The notes: a model not told the origin generated them from the letters alone. Counted from the stretch's first letter, positions 45,615 to 55,223 are shown. The stretch: 64,000 nt of DNA from Erwinia rhapontici (GCF_012271765.1 NZ_VRKO01000013.1:297960-361959), one strand, 5' to 3'. Numbers and translations: made by a program.

Positions 45615-46448
45615 ATGCAAACAGAACCTGAAGTGATTACCGAAAACACTGACCTGATTAACTCGACCAATATTGAACGCATCGTCACCGGACGTGATGC
45701 AGCACTAGTACAGATAGAAAAGTTGATTCAGCAGCTCAACGCCATTTCTCAGCTCACTGCCGGTATCGGTGGCGGCAACGCTGCCGACTGGGCGATGAAA
45801 TCGGGGCATCGCTATGATTGCTGGCTGATGGAAAAGCCGGAGAAAGCGATGCCAGTGATCACCCGCAATATTGACCGCAGCCTGTGGCGCGATCTGATGC
45901 TGAAATCCGGCATGCTCTCGCTAATGGATGCTCAGGCACGCGACCAGTGGCATCAGAACTTAGAAGATGGTAATCTCCCGATAATCAGTGAAGCGAATAT
46001 TCTTACCACTTATGAGCAGTTGCATCAGAGTAAAGCTGAAGTATTTGAGCGGGGCATCATTAACGTATTCAAAGGGCTGTCATGGGATTTCAAAATCAAT
46101 AGCCCATGCTTTTTCGGCAAGAAGATCATCATCAACAATCTCGTGACGCACAACCGCTGGGGCTACAGTCTCACGTGGGGATTTCGTCGCGACCAGTTGG
46201 CAGATCTGGAACGGATGCTGTTTTTACTGGATGGCAAAGCGATACCCGATAATCGTGCTGATATCTCCATCAACCTCATGAATCACATCCGCGATAACCC
46301 CGGCAAAGATGTTTATGATGATACGTACTTCACCATCCGCTACTTTCAAAAGGGCACTGCGCATCTTACCTTCAAGCGCCCCGAGTTAGTGGAGAAGATG
46401 AACGACATCATTGCTAAGCATTATCCGGGGATGTTGGCGTCCAGATAG
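45615..46448 (+). CDS. DUF4942 protein
   Basis: 277 residues from the ATG at 45615 (GGA ten bases upstream); the ATG at 45600 in the same frame is the other option. Features of DUF4942: NIERIVTGRDAALVQIEKLI, GGNAADWAMKSGHRYDCWL, and the core FKGLSWDFKINSPCFFGKKI. Such genes follow cbtA in many islands and are thought to be companions of the toxin-antitoxin module; activity unknown. It is the last complete island gene before attR. Confidence 0.85.
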   Translation: MQTEPEVITENTDLINSTNIERIVTGRDAALVQIEKLIQQLNAISQLTAGIGGGNAADWAMKSGHRYDCWLMEKPEKAMPVITRNIDRSLWRDLMLKSGMLSLMDAQARDQWHQNLEDGNLPIISEANILTTYEQLHQSKAEVFERGIINVFKGLSWDFKINSPCFFGKKIIINNLVTHNRWGYSLTWGFRRDQLADLERMLFLLDGKAIPDNRADISINLMNHIRDNPGKDVYDDTYFTIRYFQKGTAHLTFKRPELVEKMNDIIAKHYPGMLASR

Positions 46449-46526
46449 CCAGGCGATACAATAGCTGCTGCATGAGGTATTAACCCGCTTAGCAGATTCA
46501 ATCAGTAAAACCACGCAAAACAATGT

Positions 46527-46547
46527 GTTGGTATAATCGTTGGTATA
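46527..46547. promoter_or_regulatory. Integrase arm-type sites, right end
   Basis: GTTGGTATA at 46527-46535 and again at 46539-46547, the same 12-bp spacing as the left pair, 55 bp inside attR. Confidence 0.7.
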
Positions 46548-46602
46548 AATTTTTTCGAACACGATTTTATGATTTTTAGTCAATAGGTTAGGGTGTTAAT
46601 TT

Positions 46603-46623
46603 GAATCCTGTAGGGCGTACCAA
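46603..46623. other. attR of the island
   Basis: Right copy of the 21-bp repeat (GAATCCTGTAGGGCG ... TACCAA). Only the last 20 or so tRNA bases are duplicated here, so no second tRNA is formed. Confidence 0.93.
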
Positions 46624-46924
46624 TATTTTTCAATGACTTAGGCTGTTCTCAAGCCTGCCTGATTCTCTCCCTGTGTCGTATTTGTGTCGTCATGCGCCAA
46701 AAGCGCGTCAATTTTTCGTGCACATTCGCCGGTGGTTCGGCTTCAGTTGAGCATATCTCCGCACCATTGACTCTCAGCCCTCCATTTCCAGCAACACAGA
46801 AAGCCGAACTCCAGACTGAAAAAGCTAACCTGCCCACGTGTATCTCAAGTCTTGAAACCTGAAGCTTGCAATGTCTGATCTTTTCCGTGCGCCGTGTCAT
46901 GCAACTCACTAAAGCGATTGCAAA
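46624..46924. other. Non-coding flank outside attR
   Basis: 301 bp with no gene I can support. TGTGTCGT occurs twice (46672-46679 and 46683-46690), resembling the short repeats near integrase sites, perhaps a scar of an earlier element in the same tRNA. Confidence 0.4.
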
Positions 46925-47239
46925 TTATTTAGCGTCATATTCTTTACGCTTTTGCTTCAGGTAGGCAGATAGCCAGGAGAGGAAGTCGATCAAGGTAGGA
47001 GGATAATCAGCGCAGTCACCATGCCGTTTTTCAGTGATGATATTCATTGCCGTTACGGCGAGATCATTTGTTGGGAATTCTTTTAAAAACTGATCAATCT
47101 CACTGACCAGTGCATCATCAATACCGCCAAAATATTCAATTGAAGAATTCACTACTTCTGGGTAATTCTCTCCATAAGCATCAGCGTCATCACCCAGGAA
47201 AACAGAAAAGTACGTTTTAATGTTTTTATAATGATTCAT
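46925..47239 (-). CDS. Orphan immunity-like protein (CdiI type)
   Basis: 104 residues, acidic (many Asp/Glu), single domain with YFSVFLGDDADAYGENYPEV and a C-terminal PPTLIDFLSWLSAYLKQKRKEY. Length, acidity and layout resemble CdiI-type contact-dependent-inhibition immunity proteins. No cdiA-like toxin lies nearby, so it would be an orphan. The match is by feel; it could be another small immunity or unknown family. Confidence 0.4.
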   Translation of the reverse strand: MNHYKNIKTYFSVFLGDDADAYGENYPEVVNSSIEYFGGIDDALVSEIDQFLKEFPTNDLAVTAMNIITEKRHGDCADYPPTLIDFLSWLSAYLKQKRKEYDAK

Positions 47240-47450
47240 GTTATTTGATTCTCGGGTTAGCCGTGAGAATGTACCAGGGTTTTCTATTATATTGTTTTTG
47301 ACGATAAAAATAGTAACTTAGTTGTTTAAAAATTCGCTGACTAGCTAAACCCAAGTTAGCGGGGTGTCACGCCATATTCATAAGCATATTTTGGCTGATC
47401 GAAGTCAGGTTCTGGTCCGTCAGTTCCACTTATATCTGTCAGCCACAACC

Positions 47451-47798
47451 TCACCTTGTACAGAACAGGTACAAGGCTGCCAGCGCCATAATATTCACTA
47501 TCACACTGATGAAGAAGTACGTTTTAAACGGTTGTTTTTGCGTTTTATGGCGAAAGAGTTGTTGGCCGAGAATGGCGCCAGGCCAGCCACCGACAACACC
47601 CAATATCAGCAAGGTGGACTCAGGGACTCTGCGCCAGGCTTTGCGGGCCGCCATTTTGTCCATGCCATAAACCATTAGCGTCAGCGCGCTGGCGAGCAGG
47701 GCCCACGTTATAAAGGGATGTAGAGAGAACGCACTGCCCGCAGCAGCCAGAATCAGAATAAAATAACAAAAGCGATTGAGGGTCATACCATTAGCCAC
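47451..47798 (-). CDS. DUF1294 membrane protein
   Basis: 115 residues. Three or four hydrophobic segments and the DUF1294 motif YGMDKMAARKAWRRVPESTL followed by LGVVGGWPGAILGQQLFRHK. The family is often fused to a cold-shock domain; here it stands alone. Function unknown, inner membrane. Confidence 0.85.
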   Translation of the reverse strand: MANGMTLNRFCYFILILAAAGSAFSLHPFITWALLASALTLMVYGMDKMAARKAWRRVPESTLLILGVVGGWPGAILGQQLFRHKTQKQPFKTYFFISVIVNIMALAALYLFCTR

Positions 47799-47921
47799 TG
47801 CGGCACTCAGCCAGAAAAGAGGTGCACTATACCCGATTCAGGTCTTCGGGTCGTGGACGGCTGAGTGCCTGATACCACGGACACAGCATGATAGAAAAGC
47901 CCATACAGCCTCTTTTCTTCC

Positions 47922-49634
47922 TCAGCTCACGGTACCGACAATACGTAAATCCACTTCATCAGGCACTTCGTTATAGGAAAGCACATGCAGACCTGCAGCA
48001 AACAGGCGGCTGTAGCGGGCGATGAGTGGGCGCAGCTGTGGCGTCACCAACAGCACTGACGTCAGATTCTGTGCTTTCAACTGCTCCAGCACCACTGGCA
48101 GCGTCGATTGCAGCTGGGTGAGAATATTGGGGTCCACCGGGAAGCTGTCCAGACTCACTTTTCCGGCCTGTTGTGCCTGGTTCAGTGAACCCAGCAGCAG
48201 GTTCTCCAGCTGGTTATCCAGCGTATAGGCAGAGAGCGGTTTACTGTCTGGCGCGATAGCCGCCACCATTGCCCGGCGCAGCGCAAAGCGCACGTCGGAG
48301 GCCAGCAGAATGGCATCCTTGGTGACCGCAGCACTCTCAACCAGCGTTGTGGCAATGGTGGCGATGTCCTTCAGCGACACCTGATCCTGTAGCAGCAGGC
48401 GATACACCTTCAACTGCTGGCTGAAATTCAGCGCACTGTTCAGATCGTCTGCCAGTTTAGGGGCCACCCCAGCCAGGCGCAGGTTCAGCTGAGTAATATC
48501 GTCATAGTTAAACAGTTCGGGTAAATGTTCACGTGTCACCCGGTTAATATGCGTGGCGATGACACTGGCGCAGTCAACCACTTGATAGCCCAGGTTCAGC
48601 GCCTGGGGCTTCATGTCCGGGGTGATCCAGGTGACAGCCATACCGTACGTCGGATCGGTATCCAGAACCCCATCTATTTCACCGTACTGTTCAGCGCCGG
48701 GGATGGCCATCAGACGATCGGGATGCACTTCACCGACCGCCGTGCGAACGCCATTCACCTTAATGGCATACTGTGCGGGCTTCAGACGGAAATCTTCGCG
48801 GATAGAGATTTCCGGCAGGAGTACCCCACTGGTTTCCGAGACAACCTGGCGTACCCCACGCACGCGCTGGGTCAGTAAGTTGCCTTTCGCTTTATCGACC
48901 AGCGTGACCAGTTTATAACCGAGGTTCAGCCCCAGTGGTTCAATCATGGGAATGCTTTGCCAGCAGATATTAATACTGTCGCTGTCTTCCAGTGCGTTGC
49001 TTAATGCCGCCATATCTTGCTCATGTCTGGCGGGTTTCTCGACCTGTCGGCTTTGACGCCAGGCCGTAAACAGCAGTAACGCGGTGAAGACCAGGAAGAC
49101 CAGATGTGGCATCCCTGGAACCACGGCCAGCACAAACATCACAAAGGCAGCGGTATAAAGGGTACCGGGTTTCGCCAGCAGCTGACGTTGAATGTCATCC
49201 GAAATACCCGCACTGTCATCGTCGCTGACGCGGGTGACGATAATGGCGGCGGCGGTCGCCAGCAGCAGGGAAGGGATCTGCGCCACCAGACCATCACCGA
49301 TAGTGAGGAGAACGTACTGATCGAAGGCCTGTCCGGCATCCAGATTATATTTGAAGATACCGATCAGAATACCGCCGACCACGTTGATCAGCAGGATCAT
49401 AATCCCGGCTATCGCATCGCCGCGTACAAACTTGGAGGCACCGTCCATGGCACCGTAGAAGTCGGCCTCACTGGCAACGTCTTTGCGGCGTGCTCGCGCC
49501 TGTTCCTGCGTAATCAACCCGGCATTCATATCCGCATCGATCGCCATCTGCTTGCCGGGCAGGGCGTCCAGGGTGAAACGTGCCGAGACTTCGGAAATAC
49601 GCTCCGCCCCCTTGGTCACCACCACGAAGTTGAT
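47922..49634 (-). pseudogene. lfhA: LfhA (FlhA of Flag-2), 5' truncated
   Basis: About 570 codons of FlhA-type export gate protein remain, from INFVVVTKGAERISEVSARF onward, with the conserved PGKQMAIDADMNAGLI, FYGAMDGASKFVRGD and TIGDGLVAQIPSLLL and the full cytoplasmic domain to the stop. The first 135 or so residues of normal FlhA (the first membrane helices) are gone; the codons before Ile44 of the open frame belong to the back of lafU. E. coli K-12 has the same kind of remnant (fhiA). No function expected. Confidence 0.92.
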
Positions 49635-50391
49635 CGTCAGTTCCGTATCGAAAGAGGAGCGAAGGGAAATTGTTGCCCATCTGAACGGTGTGTCTATTTT
49701 TGATGGCGGGGCCTTCAGTCCTGTCAACGATCCCGCTTCTGGCGGAGGCCCTCTGCCACTCATCTCTTCTGTACCTGCTATGGCTGATGCAGAGAGAGAA
49801 TTGGACGCGCAGACCCCCCCTCAGCCTGAGGCGCTGGAAACCGTCTTGTCGCGTTCGGATCAGGAGTTAAATGAACTTAGCGAGGCCATTGCACGCATCA
49901 CCGCGGAATTAAACGCACAGGGAAATTTGTCGCTGGAAAAAGTGCCGCAGGGGCTGCGCATTTTGCTGCAGGATGATGAAGACCGGATGATGTTCCCGCG
50001 CGGTAGTGCAAAGATAACGCCTTTCTTTACTCGCTTGTTGAGTGAACTGGCACCGGTATTCAATCGTATTGATAACCAGGTGATCATCAACGGACACACG
50101 GATTCAGCGACCTATCCTGAGAGCGCGGGATATAACAACTGGAATCTGTCCGGTGACCGTGCACTGGCCGCCAGAAGTGTATTAGAAAAAGGTGGCCTTG
50201 AAATACAGCGGGTCATTCAGGTTAACGCGATGGCCGATCGCATGCTGCTGGTCCCTGACGATCCCCTGTCTGCACGCAATCGGCGCATTGAAATTATGGT
50301 TCTGACCCAGGCTGCTTCCGACACGTTATATCAATTTTACGGTCAGCATGGCGTAAAAGTGGTGAAGCCAATAGTTGATCGCCTGCATTAG
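49635..50391 (+). pseudogene. lafU: LafU (MotB-like of Flag-2), 5' truncated
   Basis: The plus frame from about IVSSVSKEERREIVAHLNGV carries the linker and the OmpA/MotB peptidoglycan-binding domain (FPRGSAKITPFFTRLLSELA, INGHTDSATYPES, NNWNLSGDRALAARSVLE, ARNRRIEIMVLTQ). The N-terminal membrane helix and proton channel of the stator are missing, replaced by lfhA sequence on the other strand. Remnants of lateral-flagellar motor protein LafU (mbhA in K-12). Confidence 0.9.
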
Positions 50392-50500
50392 TTTTCACAT
50401 GCTTCTTCGATCCCCGCATGGGGTAATCGGGTGGTATTGTGCCCACTTTTTTGCTGACCTGGCATCGTTCCTGCCAGACATTGATTCAGACGCTGTCTGG

Positions 50501-50528
50501 CCCCTTGTTTGTCACGACAAACAAGGGG
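50501..50528. repeat. Perfect 12-bp inverted repeat upstream of the DUF1275 gene
   Basis: CCCCTTGTTTGT-CACG-ACAAACAAGGGG, no mismatch. No T tract follows on either strand, so it may be an operator or a protective RNA hairpin rather than a terminator. It ends 37 bp before the start codon at 50566. Confidence 0.7.
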
Positions 50529-50565
50529 ATCATTCATCATCCCGCATTTGACCTGAGTTCGCTAA

Positions 50566-51294
50566 ATGTTAATCACCACCGATGCAGCAAGGACGTTTAA
50601 TACGGACAGCCGTCTTGCCTGCACCCTGGCCGCCGTCGCCGGGGCGCTGAACACCGCCGCTTTTGAAAGTGTGGGTTTTTTTGCCGCCAATATGACAGGG
50701 AACATCTCTTCACTGTCCGATCACCTGGCGAAAATCAACTTCAGTGCAGGCATCTTCTTTCTGGCTATCGTATTCCTGTTTATCGCGGGATCCGTGTGCT
50801 CAACGCTGATCATTAATGCGGGCCGCAGGCGGGGCATCAGTACCATCTATGCGGTAAATATCTTTATTGAAGGCCTGGCTCTGATGGCGCTGGGGGCAGC
50901 AGAGATCGGACTGACGCTGGCCTCTCCGGGCGCGTTGCTGGTCCTCAGCCTGAGTTTCCTGATGGGGCTGCAGAATGCGGTGGTGACACGCATTTCCAAC
51001 GCGCGTGTCAGAACAACGCATGTGTCGGGAACGGCAACGGATATCGGCATCGAGCTGGCGATGCTGTTTGATGTTCTGCGGCGTAAAGAGTCACCTCAGA
51101 ATGCCCCTCTCTATATGGAACGCCTGCGTCTGCATTTTTATACGGTGATGGCATTTCTTATCGGCGGTGTGGCCGGTATCTGGCTGTTCCACTGGCTGGG
51201 GTATTTTTTCCTGATAGTTATCGGCATGGGGCTTCTCTTACTGGCGATGAACACGATGTTCAGCAAACGGCTGTCGCCGGCACAGGGCAGTTAA
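50566..51294 (+). CDS. DUF1275 (YoaK-type) membrane protein
   Basis: 242 residues with six membrane helices. Family signs: LNTAAFESVGFFAANMTGNI near the N terminus and VLSLSFLMGLQNAVVTRISN, RVRTTHVSGTATDIG. DUF1275 proteins are widespread inner-membrane proteins of unknown role. The perfect inverted repeat lies just upstream. Followed by a bidirectional terminator. Confidence 0.9.
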   Translation: MLITTDAARTFNTDSRLACTLAAVAGALNTAAFESVGFFAANMTGNISSLSDHLAKINFSAGIFFLAIVFLFIAGSVCSTLIINAGRRRGISTIYAVNIFIEGLALMALGAAEIGLTLASPGALLVLSLSFLMGLQNAVVTRISNARVRTTHVSGTATDIGIELAMLFDVLRRKESPQNAPLYMERLRLHFYTVMAFLIGGVAGIWLFHWLGYFFLIVIGMGLLLLAMNTMFSKRLSPAQGS

Positions 51295-51315
51295 CCTGCG
51301 CTGTGCCGTCAGACA

Positions 51316-51351
51316 ACGGGCCGTCACACCCTGATCCTGGCGGCCCGTTTT
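51316..51351. terminator. Bidirectional terminator
   Basis: ACGGGCCG / CGGCCCGT with a 17-base loop, followed by TTTTGC on the plus strand. Lies between the convergent DUF1275 and permease genes. Confidence 0.7.
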
Positions 51352-51362
51352 GCAGGCGCTTA

Positions 51363-52052
51363 TCAGCGAGCCAGACGCCACCGTGTTAATCCCTTTCCTG
51401 CCAGATAGGCCAGCGCACTGCACAGCAGATAATAGATGACGCCAACAAACAGAAAGATCTCTGCAGGGTAGATCTGCACCCGATTGTTAACCTGTCCGGC
51501 AACCGTTGTGAGTTCAGGGACGTTCACAATAAATGCCAGCGATGTGTCCTTCAGCAGCGAAATCAGTAACCCCAGGTATGAGGGCAGCAGATTTGGCCAC
51601 GCCTGCGGCAGAAGAATCACGGTGAGGATTTTTATTTTACTGAAGCCTGACGCAACTCCTGCTTCTGTCTGCCCGGCGGGCAGAGATTCCAGCCCGGCCA
51701 GCGTTGAGTGCATGACCGCCGCTGAGGTAAACCATGCCAGCGCAATAATCACCGTCAGCGGGCCGGGGATTGAACCGCCAAACACCACCGGCAGCAGAAA
51801 GTAGAGCCAGAAAATAACAAAAATCAGCGGGATGCCTCGGATAAAGGAGGCCCAGAGAAACAGCGCTCTGCGCGTCCAGCCGCCGTAGCGCCAGGCCAGC
51901 GTAGCCATCAGCACACCCAGCAACAGCGCCAGAAAACCGGCAGAGACGGCCATAATTAACGTCAGTAATACGCCGCCCGGTTCACCTTCCGCCACTCTTC
52001 CCCACAGCATGTAGCCAGCATTATCGTGCAGTACTGAGTAGTCAAATTCCAT
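51363..52052 (-). CDS. Polar amino-acid ABC permease 2
   Basis: 229 residues, five or so membrane helices and the His/Glu/Gln-permease EAA loop (SLPAGQTEAGVASGFSKIKI). Short N-terminal Glu-rich start. Overlaps the upstream permease by 11 bp. Last gene of the four-gene operon (binding protein - ATPase - permease - permease). Together with its partner it forms the pore of a glutamate/aspartate-type importer. Confidence 0.92.
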   Translation of the reverse strand: MEFDYSVLHDNAGYMLWGRVAEGEPGGVLLTLIMAVSAGFLALLLGVLMATLAWRYGGWTRRALFLWASFIRGIPLIFVIFWLYFLLPVVFGGSIPGPLTVIIALAWFTSAAVMHSTLAGLESLPAGQTEAGVASGFSKIKILTVILLPQAWPNLLPSYLGLLISLLKDTSLAFIVNVPELTTVAGQVNNRVQIYPAEIFLFVGVIYYLLCSALAYLAGKGLTRWRLAR

Positions 52053-52827
52053 CTTTTGAACGCTCCGACAGGGCGGGTTCCACCCGTTTTGGTTGATGGC
52101 GCGGCGGGCGTTTAGGGCCGATCACGGTTAACAGTCCACCCAAAATAAGGCCAAGTAACAGATACAGTGCGGTGCCCACCGCAAAGCCTTCAAAGGCGTG
52201 CGCGTTGTAGCTTTCAATACGGCTGACCTGATAGGTCAGTTCGGAAAAGCCAATACCGGTTGCCAGCGAGGAGAGCTTCATCAGGTTCAGATATTGCCCG
52301 GCGACAGGTTGCCAGGCATTGGTCAGCGCCTGGGGCAACAAAATGTCCCACAGCAGCGTCCAGCGGCTGAAGCCTTGTGAAATCGCTGCCTCGCGCTGGC
52401 CTTTTGGCACGGAGTTGAGCCCGGCCTGAACCTCTTCCACTAAAAATGCCGCCGTGAACAGCCCCAGCCCCCAGACAACGCAGAGAAACTCCGGCGTCAG
52501 CCAGCTGATATCGCCAGGAAACGTTGCCCAGGGATGAATATCCCCGATGTAAAAACGCCAGTTCTGCGGCAGCGCGCCCCAGGCGGCGAAATACCAGAAC
52601 AACAGCTGTACCAGCAGCGGTGTATTACGAAACAGGGAAACAAATACCGACACCGCGCCCTGGGCGATCCGCGATGGGCTCAGACGCATGGCCAGCAGCA
52701 GCACCACCAACAGTGTGCTGAACAGGCTGGCAATCAGACTGACGTAAAAGGTGGTTAAAAAACCGGAGATAATCCATTGCAGAGGCTGCCCGGTCAGCAC
52801 GCCTGCCCAGTCGGGCTGCCAGTTCAC
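52042..52827 (-). CDS. Polar amino-acid ABC permease 1
   Basis: 261 residues, HisM/GltJ type, with the EAA motif [22 protein letters not shown]-terminal start [20 protein letters not shown]. Stop and start overlaps tie it to both neighbours: 4 bp with the ATPase gene and 11 bp with permease 2. Confidence 0.92.
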   Translation of the reverse strand: MNWQPDWAGVLTGQPLQWIISGFLTTFYVSLIASLFSTLLVVLLLAMRLSPSRIAQGAVSVFVSLFRNTPLLVQLLFWYFAAWGALPQNWRFYIGDIHPWATFPGDISWLTPEFLCVVWGLGLFTAAFLVEEVQAGLNSVPKGQREAAISQGFSRWTLLWDILLPQALTNAWQPVAGQYLNLMKLSSLATGIGFSELTYQVSRIESYNAHAFEGFAVGTALYLLLGLILGGLLTVIGPKRPPRHQPKRVEPALSERSKDGI

Positions 52828-53654
52828 AGGCCCACCTGCGATTCAGGATGCAGTGGGAACAACACTTTCTGCAGAAAACGCTTGGCGCGCGGGTGGTTGG
52901 GACGGGTAAAGAAATCTTCCGGTTTGGCCTGCTCCAGAATTTCACCGCCGTCCATAAAGATCACCCGGTCAGCGATTTCGCGGGCAAAGCTCATTTCATG
53001 GGTCACCACAATCATCGTGATACCGCTGCGTGCCAGTTCGCGCATCACCAGCAGCACCTCTCCGATCATCTCCGGGTCAAGTGCCGAGGTCGGTTCATCA
53101 AACAGAATGATGTTCGGGTCAGTCGCCAGCGCCCGGGCAATCGCCACGCGCTGCTGCTGGCCGCCGGAGAGCTGCTCAGGATAATGCTGTGCTTTATCGG
53201 CCAGGCCGACGCGCGTCAGTAAGGCCAACGCTTTTGCCCGTGCCTCCGTTTTCTTCCAGCCGTGTACTTTGATCAGCGCCAGGCTGACATTGTCCTGTGC
53301 GGTCAGATGGGCGTAGAGGTTGAACTGCTGAAACACAAAACCAATATGTGTTCTCAGTTGCTGAAGTGCTGCCCCTTTCAGTCCACGCGTTGGCTTACCG
53401 TCAATCAGGATCTCGCCATCGCTCACGGTTTCCAACTGGTTAATCAGGCGGATCAGCGTCGACTTACCGGAACCTGACGGGCCACAAACGGCAACGACTT
53501 CACCGCTGGTTACGCTGAGATCGACCGTGGTGATCACCTGATGGTGACCAAACGACTTACTGACCTGGCGGAATTCGACGGCGGTACTTTGTCCCGGCGA
53601 TGAATGTGAAAAAACCGCAGACGCCGCTGCGGTTGATACATTTTCTTGCTGCAT
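52824..53654 (-). CDS. Polar amino-acid ABC transporter ATPase
   Basis: 276 residues; the first 25 are a low-complexity extension before the ABC core. Walker [10 protein letters not shown] loop, LSGGQQQR, Walker B IILFDEP with the TSALD loop, and VTHE. GlnQ/GltL family. Start 17 bp after the binding-protein gene. Confidence 0.94.
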   Translation of the reverse strand: MQQENVSTAAASAVFSHSSPGQSTAVEFRQVSKSFGHHQVITTVDLSVTSGEVVAVCGPSGSGKSTLIRLINQLETVSDGEILIDGKPTRGLKGAALQQLRTHIGFVFQQFNLYAHLTAQDNVSLALIKVHGWKKTEARAKALALLTRVGLADKAQHYPEQLSGGQQQRVAIARALATDPNIILFDEPTSALDPEMIGEVLLVMRELARSGITMIVVTHEMSFAREIADRVIFMDGGEILEQAKPEDFFTRPNHPRAKRFLQKVLFPLHPESQVGL

Positions 53655-53671
53655 GTGTGATACCTGGCTGA

Positions 53672-54514
53672 TTATTTTGCTTCGATTTTGAATAACCGGG
53701 GTTGTGGCGATTTAGTTTGCGGGCCAAACCAGGTGTCGTAGATGCTCACCGCCTGACCGTTTTTCTCCAGGTTCAACAGTTCGTCATTGACCACTTTCAG
53801 CAGGCTGGCTTCGCCTTTTTTCACCCCTACGCCAATCTCTTCCTTGCTCAGTAACTCAGGCAGTACTTTGTATTTGGCTTTATCCGGTGCACCGTCCAGC
53901 AGGCCAGCGAGAATGGTGCTGTCCTGAGTAATTGCCTGCACGTTGCCATTACGCAGGGCAGACAGCGCCAGTGGGATATCGTCATACGACAGCACGCGTG
54001 ACTGCGGGAAACGGTTATGCAGTTCCTGTTCGCCGGTGGTGCCTTTTACGGCACCAATGCGTGCCGTCGCGTAGCCATCCAGTTTATCCGGTGAACTGAC
54101 GGGCACCAGGAACTGCTGTCCGGTGACAAAGTAAGGCACTGAGAAATCGATCACTTTTGCACGCTCAGGCGTGATAGTGATATCGGCCACAATCAGGTCC
54201 GCTTTACCTGACTGCAACAGGGGGATGCGGTTTGCCGGGTTGGTCGGTACCAGTTGCAGCTTCACGCCCAGGGTTTTTGCCAGAGCTTTCGCGAAGTCGA
54301 CGTCATAACCGACGATTTCGTGTGTTTTGGCATCCACTGAACCAAACGGCGGATTGGCGTCAAAGGTGGCGACTTTCACCACGCCGGCTTTTTTGATATC
54401 CGCCAGCTGGTCAGCATGCACGGCAAAAGTGGTGATGCTGGTCAGTGCCAGCAGCAGTGCAGCAGAAAGGCGGGTTTTATGGAATGAGCGGTTGTTGCGT
54501 GTCGCCATAATCAT
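53672..54514 (-). CDS. Polar amino-acid ABC transporter substrate-binding protein
   Basis: 280 residues. Signal peptide about 1-34 ([17 protein letters not shown]). Type II periplasmic binding fold of the GltI/PEB1 family with the markers [25 protein letters not shown], and [17 protein letters not shown]. The ATG at 54514 has AAGGA at a good distance. The ligand is probably Asp, Glu or a related acid, but cannot be read from sequence with certainty. First gene of the operon; promoter in 54537-54790. Confidence 0.93.
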   Translation of the reverse strand: MIMATRNNRSFHKTRLSAALLLALTSITTFAVHADQLADIKKAGVVKVATFDANPPFGSVDAKTHEIVGYDVDFAKALAKTLGVKLQLVPTNPANRIPLLQSGKADLIVADITITPERAKVIDFSVPYFVTGQQFLVPVSSPDKLDGYATARIGAVKGTTGEQELHNRFPQSRVLSYDDIPLALSALRNGNVQAITQDSTILAGLLDGAPDKAKYKVLPELLSKEEIGVGVKKGEASLLKVVNDELLNLEKNGQAVSIYDTWFGPQTKSPQPRLFKIEAK

Positions 54515-54797
54515 AGTTTTTCCTTATGTATAGTCCGAAAGGGGGAATGACCCCGTTTTCCTGAAGGCAGGTGATAGTTATTATTTTCTTTTAGGATTGA
54601 TAGCGTTACATAAAGGAAAAATGACGGCTACAAACAAAAAGGTCTATCACCTGCTAAATTATGCATAAGTAAAATATCTGTATTGCGTGGGTTGCTCCGG
54701 TGTTGGCAGGACGTTAGCGGCAGTGAGTGACTATTCAGGAGGTTTTTAATGTAGTTTAGAGGGCAGCAGAATAAACCTAACGGCAAAGGTGCCAGAA
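54515..54797. other. Divergent promoter region, ABC operon / lipoprotein gene
   Basis: 283 bp without a gene. It holds the promoter of the ABC importer operon (minus) and of the lipoprotein (plus). TTGCGTGGG and TATGCATAA-like strings are visible but I call no specific element. Confidence 0.5.
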
Positions 54798-55094
54798 ATG
54801 AACAGAAAAGTAATGTGGTGCCTGACGCTGGCGCTGCTCACCGGATGCACCGCCTCTGTAGGGCAGAACTTTGATGATACCCAGTTGGCAAAAATCCATC
54901 ATGACGTGACCACAAAGCAGGAACTGATCACATGGTTTGGTCAGCCCTCTTCAGACACACCTTTCCCGCAGGGGCAGAGCATTCTGATGTGGACCTGGAG
55001 CCAGGCAAAAACCGGAACGACGACCGAAGGCAGAACGCTGACGATTCAGCTACAAAATGACAAGGTCAAAAACTATACGGTCAGTAAAACCTGA
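54798..55094 (+). CDS. Small outer-membrane-type lipoprotein, BamE/OsmE-like fold
   Basis: 98 residues from the ATG at 54798 (AAGGTG seven bases upstream). Lipobox LLTGC gives lipid Cys17. The rest has DVTTKQELITWFGQPSSDTP, then LMWTWSQ and a terminal strand KVKNYTVSKT, the pattern of SmpA/OmlA-type domains. Function unknown. Adjacent to tRNA-Gly. Confidence 0.82.
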   Translation: MNRKVMWCLTLALLTGCTASVGQNFDDTQLAKIHHDVTTKQELITWFGQPSSDTPFPQGQSILMWTWSQAKTGTTTEGRTLTIQLQNDKVKNYTVSKT

Positions 55095-55149
55095 ATGTGT
55101 TCATGGTTGCGTTGTTAACGGGCTGAGGCAAAGCGAAGAGGGGAAGAAC

Positions 55150-55223
55150 TGGAGCGGCCAACGGGAATCGAACCCGTGTCATCAGCTTGGGAAGCTGAGG
55201 TAATACCATTATACGATGGCCGC
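55150..55223 (-). tRNA. glyU: tRNA-Gly (anticodon CCC)
   Basis: 74 nt on the minus strand with encoded CCA. Acceptor GCGGCCA / TGGCCGC, D arm TCGTATAATGGTATTA, anticodon stem-loop CAGC-TTCCCAA-GCTG with anticodon CCC, T arm CACGG-GTTCGATT-CCGTG region. Only standard bases. tRNA-Gly(CCC) reads GGG. Confidence 0.96.

Larger units (their letters stand above)
21384..46623. mobile_element. 25.2-kb integrative island in tRNA-Arg
   Basis: Bounded by a perfect 21-bp direct repeat of the tRNA-Arg 3' end (21384-21404 and 46603-46623). It contains a P4-type integrase beside attL, paired GTTGGTATA arm-type sites inside both ends, and an AlpA-like regulator. Gene content (integrase, HUH Rep-like gene, WYL regulator, radC/cbeA/cbtA/DUF4942) is that of CP4/P4-like cryptic elements of enterobacteria, loaded with defence genes. 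Several IS fragments and a dead second integrase show repeated remodelling. Both ends are intact, so integrase-mediated excision is at least possible. Confidence 0.92.

Noticed and set aside
46649-46909. 86-residue minus-strand ORF outside attR
   Set aside because: No protein-like composition, no ribosome site, no recognisable domain; read as random open frame.
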